A DNA stretch of 11,122 nt. Origin: Desulfobacterales bacterium. Its GTDB lineage: Bacteria; Desulfobacterota; Desulfobacteria; Desulfobacterales; C00003060. Below are positions 6,068-11,122 of this stretch, piece after piece (position 1 is the first letter of the stretch; the number at the start of each line of letters is the position of its first letter). The position numbers were made by a program, and so were the translations under genes. The notes under the pieces were generated by a model. That model was not told where the DNA came from and did no database searches. It saw only the letters and a program-made list of their open reading frames with translations. The DNA is taken from NCBI GenBank assembly GCA_020347085.1, contig CP070769.1, positions 411,088-422,209 on the forward strand, given 5' to 3'.

Positions 6068-6115
6068 ACAACGATGCCCTCATCGGTTGTTTAGACAAAC
6101 CCAAACTGTCATTGG
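6068..6115 (+). promoter_or_regulatory. Possible RNA structure in the moaC leader
   Basis: Upstream of moaC, ACAACGATG can pair with CATC-G-GTTGT (6068-6090, nine pairs, one bulged G). The GGTTGT arm can instead pair with ACAAACC just downstream (6085-6101). CCAA (6101-6104) can pair with TTGG (6112-6115), which touches the moaC Shine-Dalgarno GGAGGGG (6114-6120). Mutually exclusive folds beside a ribosome-binding site would fit translational control, but each helix is short. I see no match to the Moco riboswitch core that I could defend. Confidence 0.25.
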
Positions 6116-6125
6116 AGGGGTGCCT

Positions 6126-6608
6126 ATGCCAACATTGACCCATCTTGATGAGCAAGGGAGAGTTCGCATGGTCGATGTGTCCGGGAAGTCCGCTACAGCC
6201 CGGGAGGCCGTGGCCCAAGGGGTCGTCACCATGCGGCCGGAGACCTTTGACCTGATCAGCGAGCAAAAGGTGAAAAAGGGAAATGTCCTGGAGACCGCAC
6301 GCATTGCAGGCATCATGGCCGCAAAAAGGACTGCAGAACTCATACCCATGTGTCACCCCCTTCCCATCACCCACGTGACGATCGATTTTTTTCCGGATTC
6401 CGACGCTCACAGTATCCGGATAGAGGCCGTCGTGCGCATCGTGGGCCAGACCGGGGTGGAAATGGAGGCCCTCACAGCCGTGTCGATCGCTGCCCTGACG
6501 ATCTACGACATGTGCAAGTCATATGATCGGGCGATGACCATCTCTGATATTTACTTACTGAAGAAGTCTGGGGGGAAAAGCGGTACCTTTAAGAGGCCAT
6601 CAACATGA
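6126..6608 (+). CDS. moaC: Cyclic pyranopterin monophosphate synthase MoaC
   Basis: MoaC converts the 3',8-cyclo-GTP product of MoaA into cyclic pyranopterin monophosphate, the first stable Moco intermediate. The 160-residue protein is full length. Visible motifs are MVDVSGK (15-21), KKGNVLETARIAGIMAAKRT (50-69), PMCHPLPITH (74-83), GVEMEALTAVS (110-120) and YDMCKS (127-132). The known catalytic residues K51, H77, E112, E114, D128, K131 and K147 fall at the same numbers as in E. coli MoaC. The ATG at 6126 follows GGAGGGG at 5-nt spacing. A TTG at 6087 would add 13 residues unlike the family. The TGA stop overlaps the fdhD start as ATGA, so translation is probably coupled. Confidence 0.95.
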   Translation: MPTLTHLDEQGRVRMVDVSGKSATAREAVAQGVVTMRPETFDLISEQKVKKGNVLETARIAGIMAAKRTAELIPMCHPLPITHVTIDFFPDSDAHSIRIEAVVRIVGQTGVEMEALTAVSIAALTIYDMCKSYDRAMTISDIYLLKKSGGKSGTFKRPST

Positions 6609-7390
6609 AAGAAGCCGCCACTTATGGTGTTGTGGAATTCAGCGAAGGCCATTTCCGAAAGACTGAAGTGACTGCTATACAGGAAGTTCCCTTGACTATC
6701 TGCCTGAATGGTCGTGAGGTCGTCACTTTGCTGTGTATGGGAAAGGCTCCCAGGTTCTTGGCAGTGGGATTTTTGAAATCCGATGGACTCATAACAGATT
6801 TGAGGCAACTGGAGGATGTTCAGGTTGAAGAGAAGCCGGAACGGATTGTCGTCCGTGTTCAGACATCACATGATCCGTTCGAACGCCAAAGGTTGGAGCG
6901 CTCCATTACATCTGGGTGCGGGAAGGGCACAAGTTTTACACGTAATGTAGAAACCGTTGCCTCAACAACCGTTACGACAAAGTTGACTGTGACACCGGAG
7001 CAGATCTTACGGTTGGCGGACGAACTCGACGAACGTTCGGCGCTCTATAGGACTACGGGGGGGTGCCACAATGCCTCGCTTGCCACACCAGAGGGGATTC
7101 TCATCTTCCGGGAAGACATAGGCCGACATAATGCTATTGATATGATTTGCGGCGAGTGCTTCTTAGAAGACATTCCCACAGAGGACAAGCTCATCGTCTC
7201 GACCGGTCGCATAGCCTCGGAGATCCTCTTAAAGGTCATGCGGCTGGGGGTTTCTATCCTTGTGTCCCGCTCGGCTGCAACGCGATTCTCCATCGACCTG
7301 GCTCAAAGAACCAATATGACGCTGATCGGATGGGCGCGACAAGGCGGAATGGTGGTCTATAATCATGGTGGGAGAATAGTTGGGTTGTGA
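6605..7390 (+). CDS. fdhD: Formate dehydrogenase accessory sulfurtransferase FdhD
   Basis: FdhD passes sulfur from a cysteine desulfurase to the bis-MGD molybdenum cofactor and helps load it into formate dehydrogenase. The 261-residue length is normal. Diagnostic stretches are QEVPLTICLNG (26-36), ITSGCGKGTSF (101-111), TTGGCHNASL (150-159), FREDIGRHNAIDM (168-180) and IVSTGRIASEILLK. The E. coli CxxC sulfur-transfer motif appears here as CGKG (C105-G108), keeping only the first cysteine. An additional cysteine, C154, lies in GGCHNA. The gene overlaps both neighbours by 4 bp (ATGA with moaC, GTGA with moeA). This implies a coupled operon and suggests that the host makes a molybdenum- or tungsten-dependent formate dehydrogenase, which is not encoded in this window. 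Confidence 0.93.
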   Translation: MKEAATYGVVEFSEGHFRKTEVTAIQEVPLTICLNGREVVTLLCMGKAPRFLAVGFLKSDGLITDLRQLEDVQVEEKPERIVVRVQTSHDPFERQRLERSITSGCGKGTSFTRNVETVASTTVTTKLTVTPEQILRLADELDERSALYRTTGGCHNASLATPEGILIFREDIGRHNAIDMICGECFLEDIPTEDKLIVSTGRIASEILLKVMRLGVSILVSRSAATRFSIDLAQRTNMTLIGWARQGGMVVYNHGGRIVGL

Positions 7391-8625
7391 CTGACAAGGA
7401 GTTCTTCAAAGTCACTTCACTGAGGACTGTCCTAGAACTGGCTCGGATCTTTCCATGTGTTGCCGAGGAGATCCTCCCCTTAAACCAGTGTGTGGGCCGT
7501 ATTCTATCCCGGGATATTGTCTCCCCGATCAATCTTCCAGAATTCAACCGTGCGACCATGGATGGCTATGCAGTCCAGGCGCGTTCGACCTTTGGTGCTT
7601 CAGATAGTATGCCGGCCCTTTTTAGAATCGTCGGGGCTGTCGAGATGGGAGAGGTCCCCACGGTTTCGGTCCAGCCCGGCGAAGCTGTTCGGATCGCTAC
7701 CGGTGGCATGCTCCCCGACGGGGCTGACAGCGTGGTCATGATAGAACATACCCAGGCCCTCGATGAGCACACTCTTGAGGTCTTTAAGAGTGCTGCCCCT
7801 TTACAGCATGTTATAGAGATTGGCGAGGACTTCGGCACGGAGGAGCAGATCCTTGCCAAGGGAAGCCGCATACGTCCTCAGGAAATGGGTGTTCTGGCGG
7901 CCCTCGGTCAGACCCACGTCGCGGTTTATAAGCAGCCGACCGTGGCCGTCATCTCCTCGGGTGACGAGATTGTGCCCATTGAACAAACTCCAAGCCTTTC
8001 CCAGCTGCGCGATGTCAACGCGCACACCCTGTCTGGTCTTATCAGGCTGTCAGGCGGGATTCCACGCTATCTCGGGATTGCCAGGGACAACTTTGATGAG
8101 CTGTACGGCTTTTGTAAGGATGCCCTTGCTCAAGCGGACATGGTCTTGATCTCGGGCGGCAGTTCGGTGGGCTCTCGGGATTTCACCATAGACGTGATTG
8201 AAGCGCTCCCCGAGGCTGAGATCTTGGTTCATGGGGTTTCAATCAGCCCCGGAAAGCCCACCATTTTGGCTTCGAGTGAGCAAAAGCCCATCTGGGGTCT
8301 TCCTGGGCAGGTCACGTCGACCATGGTCGTTTTCCATGTGATGGTTCGCCCTGTCCTTGAAAAAATGGGCGGGCTTTCAGAAGATCGGCTAGCTAGAGAA
8401 CATGAGGTCTCTGCTGTGTTGAGCCGGAACCTGGCATCCGTTCAGGGACGAGAGGATTACGTGCGCGTGAGGCTTGTACGGCAAGAGAACCAGACCTATG
8501 CCGAGCCCATTTTGGGCAAATCTGGTCTGATCCACACAATGGTTAAAGCCGACGGACTTATCAAAATCGATATGAATTCAGAAGGACTGGACAAAGGAAC
8601 GCCCGTAAAGGTTGTTCTGTTTTAA
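7387..8625 (+). CDS. moeA: Molybdopterin molybdenumtransferase MoeA
   Basis: MoeA inserts molybdate into adenylylated molybdopterin to make Mo-MPT. The 412-residue protein is full length. The N-terminal part (about 5-175) includes LPEFNRATMDGYAV, with D59 matching the E. coli MoeA residue number, and VRIATGGMLPDGADSVVMIE (101-120). The MoCF-binding domain (about 180-325) has VISSGDEIVP (188-197), LISGGSSVGSRDFT (254-267), VSISPGKPT and GLPGQVTS. The C-terminal beta domain covers about 335-412. GLPGQVTS differs from the commoner GLPGNPVS, and SVGSRDFT from SVGDYD/SVGxKD. The GTG start overlaps the fdhD TGA as GTGA, and a GGGAG lies about 13 nt upstream. The gene is the last of moaC-fdhD-moeA and converges on mpl with only 41 bp between, in which I see no clear terminator. 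Confidence 0.93.
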   Translation: MTDKEFFKVTSLRTVLELARIFPCVAEEILPLNQCVGRILSRDIVSPINLPEFNRATMDGYAVQARSTFGASDSMPALFRIVGAVEMGEVPTVSVQPGEAVRIATGGMLPDGADSVVMIEHTQALDEHTLEVFKSAAPLQHVIEIGEDFGTEEQILAKGSRIRPQEMGVLAALGQTHVAVYKQPTVAVISSGDEIVPIEQTPSLSQLRDVNAHTLSGLIRLSGGIPRYLGIARDNFDELYGFCKDALAQADMVLISGGSSVGSRDFTIDVIEALPEAEILVHGVSISPGKPTILASSEQKPIWGLPGQVTSTMVVFHVMVRPVLEKMGGLSEDRLAREHEVSAVLSRNLASVQGREDYVRVRLVRQENQTYAEPILGKSGLIHTMVKADGLIKIDMNSEGLDKGTPVKVVLF

Positions 8626-8666
8626 GTGTTTGCATGCCAAATCTGTGAGCTCAGGTCGGCCCGATT

Positions 8667-10082
8667 TTACAGTCTTTCCAGTAACCTTTCGTGAATGTTG
8701 TCGAACCCCCCATTGGACATGATCAGGATCACATCCTCAGACTGCGCAACATGCACGAGATGCTCGATAATGGCATCCGTATTCGGGAAATAGAATGCTC
8801 TCTTGCCCCGGTTGACCAGATCCCGGGTCAACTGCTCGGAGGAAAACCTATCCTCAGTCGGTATCTTGTGCAGCATGGGCGGCTTGCGAATGCAGATCAG
8901 ATCCGCATCATCAAAGGAGTTGGGATATGCTGTCTGAAAAACCTTGCGCCTGCTCGAATTCGTTCGTGGTTCAAAGACTGCAATAATCCTCCTGTTTGCA
9001 TAAAAGGCATGGACTGCGGCGAGGGTTTCTCGGACCTCCGTTGGATGATGTGCAAAGTCGTCTATAACTGTAATACCTCGCTTGATTCCCCGCAGCTCCT
9101 GGCGACGTTTGATCCCTTCAAACGTTTTAAGTGCCTCTGAGACGAGATCTTTGGGTATCCGCAAATCGTGCGCTACTGCAATAACCGACAGTGCATTTAA
9201 GGCATTATGGCGCCCCATAAGAGGGGTCTTGAAAGTGCCAAAGGGCTCCCCACGCGCGGTGACTTCAAGTTGGGTCCAGGGAGGATCAGGGCGCACCTGT
9301 TCAAGCCGCCACGGTGACCCATCGCCAAAGCCGTAGTTTGCCACCCAGCAAGAAGCCTGAGCCGCGAGCTCTTGTATGGTAGGGGAGCCGTCGCAGGCTA
9401 TCAGAAGGGCATCCTCGGGCATGGCTGTGACAAAATCGTGAAAGGCCTTTTTGACATGGTCTAGATCGCGGTAGATGTCAGCATGGTCAAATTCCACGCT
9501 GGTCAAGATGGCGCGGGACGGGGTGTAGTGAAGGAACTTGGGCCCCTTGTCAAAAAAGGCCGTGTCATATTCATCTCCCTCCACCACAAAATAAGGCCCA
9601 GTGCCAATATTATAGTTGCGGTTAAAATTTTTCAGGATGCCTCCCACCATAAAACCAGGATCAAGGCCGGCTATTGACAGAACCCATGATAGAAGGGCTG
9701 CGGTGGTGGTCTTGCCATGGGTGCCTGTGACGGTGAGGGCTGCCTTTCCGTGCATGAAGAACCGATTTAGGGCCTGGGGAAGAGAGCAAAAAGGAAGCGC
9801 CATTTCAAACATACGGACTACCTCTCGATTGTCCTTTGAGACGGCATTGCCGACCACCACGAGATCCGGCTGATGAGCCAGGTTTTCCGGCCGGAATCCT
9901 TTAGCCACCTGGATGCCGCGTTCAGCAAGGAAGGTGCTCATGGGAGGATAGACGTGGTGATCGGAGCCGGTTACTTCAAATCCAGCCTCTTTTAGCATGC
10001 CGGCCAGAGCCCCCATTCCAGTCCCGCAAATGGCAATGAGATGAATACGTTTGACCTTTTCTGGAATTCGATTTTGCTTCAC
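8667..10082 (-). CDS. mpl: UDP-N-acetylmuramate:L-Ala-gamma-D-Glu-meso-DAP ligase Mpl
   Basis: Mpl is a Mur-ligase relative that reattaches the murein tripeptide to UDP-MurNAc during peptidoglycan recycling. With the chosen start it has 471 residues, a normal length. Motifs are the N-terminal HLIAICGTGMGALAGML (14-30), the ATP loop VTGTHGKTTTAALL (117-130), VVEGDEYDTAFFDKGPKFLH (165-184), LTSVEFDHADIYRD (192-205), DDFAHHPTEVRETL (340-353) and FEPRTNSSRRKVFQ (369-382). The combination EGDEYDTAFFDK plus EPRTNSSRR distinguishes Mpl from MurC. The GTG at 10080-10082 has AAGGG about 9 nt upstream, and a TTG at 10088 is an alternative. An ATG at 10148 would add 22 residues, mostly encoded by the repeat at 10095-10171, which is unlikely. 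The gene looks monocistronic and has no functional link to its Moco neighbours. Confidence 0.93.
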   Translation of the reverse strand: MKQNRIPEKVKRIHLIAICGTGMGALAGMLKEAGFEVTGSDHHVYPPMSTFLAERGIQVAKGFRPENLAHQPDLVVVGNAVSKDNREVVRMFEMALPFCSLPQALNRFFMHGKAALTVTGTHGKTTTAALLSWVLSIAGLDPGFMVGGILKNFNRNYNIGTGPYFVVEGDEYDTAFFDKGPKFLHYTPSRAILTSVEFDHADIYRDLDHVKKAFHDFVTAMPEDALLIACDGSPTIQELAAQASCWVANYGFGDGSPWRLEQVRPDPPWTQLEVTARGEPFGTFKTPLMGRHNALNALSVIAVAHDLRIPKDLVSEALKTFEGIKRRQELRGIKRGITVIDDFAHHPTEVRETLAAVHAFYANRRIIAVFEPRTNSSRRKVFQTAYPNSFDDADLICIRKPPMLHKIPTEDRFSSEQLTRDLVNRGKRAFYFPNTDAIIEHLVHVAQSEDVILIMSNGGFDNIHERLLERL

Positions 10083-10094
10083 ATTCAAATGCCC

Positions 10095-10171
10095 TTGATT
10101 GTTTGAAAACAAACCCCGTGCTTCGCGCGGGGTCCCAAACTTAAACATGGGAACCGACGTTCCTCTTTATT
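10095..10171. repeat. Dispersed 77-bp structured repeat, copy 2
   Basis: This is the second copy of the element at 5381-5457, in the same orientation, without gaps, about 82% identical. It is nearly all inverted repeats: GTTTG-AAAA-CAAAC (10101-10114), then a 9-bp stem ACCCCGTGC/GCGCGGGGT with a TTC loop (10113-10133), then GGGAAC-CGAC-GTTCCT (10149-10164). It ends about 12 nt from the mpl start codon, at the mpl Shine-Dalgarno, so it would lie in the mpl leader if transcription starts upstream. The second stem is perfect here and degenerate in copy 1, suggesting that this copy is closer to the ancestral form. Confidence 0.78.
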
Positions 10172-10287
10172 CCCGCCTTTGTATCGTTTCTGACGACTCC
10201 CATCTGCCTAATCGGCCTCAGCATAATCATTCACTTGGTAGCCTACTGACCACCTGGCAGAGCTAAGACAGGGAACCCACTGCCTGG

Positions 10288-10316
10288 CTTATACCTCACA
10301 GCGATCACTCCGTCCA
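10288..10316 (-). promoter_or_regulatory. Candidate mpl promoter
   Basis: On the minus strand TGGACG (complement of 10311-10316) is followed by a 17-bp spacer and TATAAG (complement of 10288-10293). The -35 matches four of six and the -10 five of six consensus bases. Use of this site would give a leader of about 200 nt containing the whole repeat copy. Confidence 0.3.
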
Positions 10317-10334
10317 CCATTTAGCGTCACGGTG

Positions 10335-10350
10335 TATGACAAGAGTCATA
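10335..10350. promoter_or_regulatory. Inverted repeat upstream of the cheR-like gene
   Basis: TATGAC-AAGA-GTCATA is a perfect 6-bp inverted repeat with a 4-nt spacer, about 65 bp upstream of the candidate -10 of the cheR-like gene. It could be a dimeric regulator site or a small hairpin. There is no T-run. Such repeats arise by chance at this length. Confidence 0.25.
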
Positions 10351-10410
10351 GGCCATTGTGCTACAAGTGCTGTGTTATTCTTGTCGATCCTTTTATTTGA
10401 GACATGTGTT

Positions 10411-10419
10411 TGCTATGAT
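10411..10419 (+). promoter_or_regulatory. Candidate extended -10 promoter of the cheR-like gene
   Basis: TGCTATGAT is an extended -10 element (TGn plus TATGAT, five of six). No good -35 lies 16-18 bp upstream, which an extended -10 can tolerate. The leader to the ATG at 10468 would be about 42 nt. Confidence 0.35.
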
Positions 10420-10467
10420 CATTCATGTCATTGGCAAGCTCTTTTGCAGCTCAGGGGCTCTTATCTT

Positions 10468-11122
10468 ATGGATGATGAACAGTTTCGTCAACTTCTTGGT
10501 CGGTTCGGCTACTCCTGGGATGGTTACCGCAAGGTCAGAAAAGGAGTCAAGAAACGAATATCTCGCCATATGCAGGAGATGGGTTGCCGAACGATGCAAG
10601 CGTACTTCTTGGTGTTGGATAAAAACAAAGATGCGAGGCTACATTTTGAGCACCTTATGACGGTTTCCATCAGTCGTTTCTTTCGTGACAGGGGCCTTTG
10701 GCAAATTCTACAAGACAAAGTATTGCCCGCGATCATCGAAAAGAATAGGGATAGCGTCAAGGTCTGGTCAGCTGGTTGTGGCTGTGGAGAAGAGGTATAC
10801 AGTTTAAAGATCTTGTGGGACACTGTAGGCCGACATTTTCAGCCTTTGCCCGGGCTTGAAATATGGGCTACCGACATGAATCCCGTCTATCTTACCAAAG
10901 CCCGGGCCGGTGTCTATCCGCGGAGCAGTCTGAAAGAGCTACCAGAGGCATTGCGAGCCCACTATTTCAGCCTTGGGGCAAAAGAAAAGCATTATATGGT
11001 GACGGAACCGTTAAAGCATGGAATCGTATGGCTGAATCACAACCTATTGTTCGATCGTCCAAGGACTAAGTTTCAACTCGTCTTCTTGAGAAACAGCCTG
11101 TTGACTTATTATGAGAACAGGC
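10468..11122 (+). CDS. CheR-type protein-glutamate methyltransferase, partial (3' end outside window)
   Basis: An open frame starts at an ATG with AGGGG about 10 nt upstream and continues without a stop to the window edge (218 codons). It reads as a CheR-type SAM-dependent methyltransferase. MTVSISRFFRDRGLW (about 64-78) matches the end of the N-terminal all-alpha domain (usual TxxFFRDxxxF). VWSAGCGCGEEVYSLKI (about 98-114) is the SAM-binding glycine loop. EIWATDMNPVYLTKARAGVY is the ATDI/SAM acidic region. QLVFLRNSLLTYYENR corresponds to the FDLIxCRNVLIYF motif. CheR methylates glutamates of chemoreceptors, but no chemotaxis partner is visible, and stand-alone relatives serve other signalling systems. 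The glycine loop has Cys-Gly-Cys where most have Cys-Ser-x. The family call is good and the pathway is unknown. Confidence 0.83.
   Translation, partial: MDDEQFRQLLGRFGYSWDGYRKVRKGVKKRISRHMQEMGCRTMQAYFLVLDKNKDARLHFEHLMTVSISRFFRDRGLWQILQDKVLPAIIEKNRDSVKVWSAGCGCGEEVYSLKILWDTVGRHFQPLPGLEIWATDMNPVYLTKARAGVYPRSSLKELPEALRAHYFSLGAKEKHYMVTEPLKHGIVWLNHNLLFDRPRTKFQLVFLRNSLLTYYENR

Larger units (their letters stand above)
10083..10467. other. Divergent intergenic region between mpl and the cheR-like gene
   Basis: About 385 bp without a credible gene. It contains repeat copy 2 (10095-10171), a 7-bp imperfect hairpin (10253-10287, CCTGGCAG with CTGCCTGG, one mismatch), a candidate mpl promoter, the perfect inverted repeat TATGAC-AAGA-GTCATA (10335-10350) and an extended -10 candidate before the cheR-like gene. 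No tRNA or recognisable structured RNA was found. Confidence 0.5.

Noticed and set aside
5460..6125. Moco riboswitch upstream of the MoaE-like gene or moaC
   Set aside because: The context is right, but I could not find a conserved core I could defend by eye. Only short competing hairpins are visible, so this is listed as a weak structure instead.
8626..8666. Terminator between moeA and mpl
   Set aside because: The 41-bp gap has only a 4-bp stem (TTTG/CAAA) and a GAGCTC palindrome, with no stable hairpin plus T-run.
10253..10287. Hairpin as an intrinsic terminator or tRNA fragment
   Set aside because: The stem has a mismatch and a 19-nt loop and is not followed by a T-run. No acceptor or T-loop pattern of a tRNA is present.
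10358..10660. A 100-residue + strand frame at the start of the cheR-like region
   Set aside because: It overlaps the CheR-type gene in another frame. The frame starting at 10468 has clear methyltransferase motifs, and this one has none.
10524..10823. Minus-strand frame opposite the cheR-like gene
   Set aside because: Low-complexity, unrecognisable product, antisense to conserved methyltransferase motifs.

Overview
The window looks like chromosome from an anaerobic Gram-negative bacterium, most likely a sulfate-reducer-like member of the Desulfobacterota (former Deltaproteobacteria). This is inferred from gene content and protein style, not from a marker gene. The clues are a four-subunit ferredoxin-dependent 2-oxoacid oxidoreductase, many molybdenum-cofactor (Moco) genes with fdhD, a peptidoglycan-recycling ligase (Mpl) and a stand-alone CheR-type methyltransferase. 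Base composition is moderate, and GTG and TTG start codons are frequent. No mobile element, tRNA, rRNA or CRISPR was seen.

Layout. (1) Positions 2-157 are the tail of a metallo-beta-lactamase-fold hydrolase on the + strand. (2) From about 3908 down to 338 runs a minus-strand operon: a 2x[4Fe-4S] ferredoxin subunit, then alpha, beta and gamma subunits of a KorDABC/Vor-type 2-oxoacid:ferredoxin oxidoreductase, a tandem-ACT-domain protein and an Mth938-like protein. A near-consensus promoter lies just upstream of a TTG-started ferredoxin gene. (3) mobA (+) is divergent from that operon with its own good promoter, and ends in a 6-bp convergent overlap with mobB (-). (4) A 383-bp divergent gap holds one copy of a dispersed repeat and a promoter. 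It is followed by a small MoaE-like gene and then a tightly overlapping moaC-fdhD-moeA cluster, all on the + strand. (5) mpl is on the minus strand, convergent with moeA. (6) A second divergent gap, holding the second repeat copy, separates mpl from a CheR-type methyltransferase gene that runs off the right end.

How the genes work together. mobA, mobB, the MoaE-like gene, moaC, fdhD and moeA cover cPMP formation (MoaC), possibly dithiolene formation (MoaE-like), molybdenum insertion (MoeA), guanylylation to MGD (MobA/MobB), and sulfuration and delivery of the bis-MGD cofactor to formate dehydrogenase (FdhD). MoaA, MoaD and MogA/MoaB are not in the window. The Kor/Vor complex makes acyl-CoA and reduced ferredoxin from a 2-oxoacid, and the ACT protein beside it could sense a related amino acid. 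The most unusual signal is a 77-bp, gap-free, 82% identical repeat at 5381-5457 and 10095-10171. Both copies sit in divergent intergenic regions in the same orientation and can fold into consecutive hairpins.
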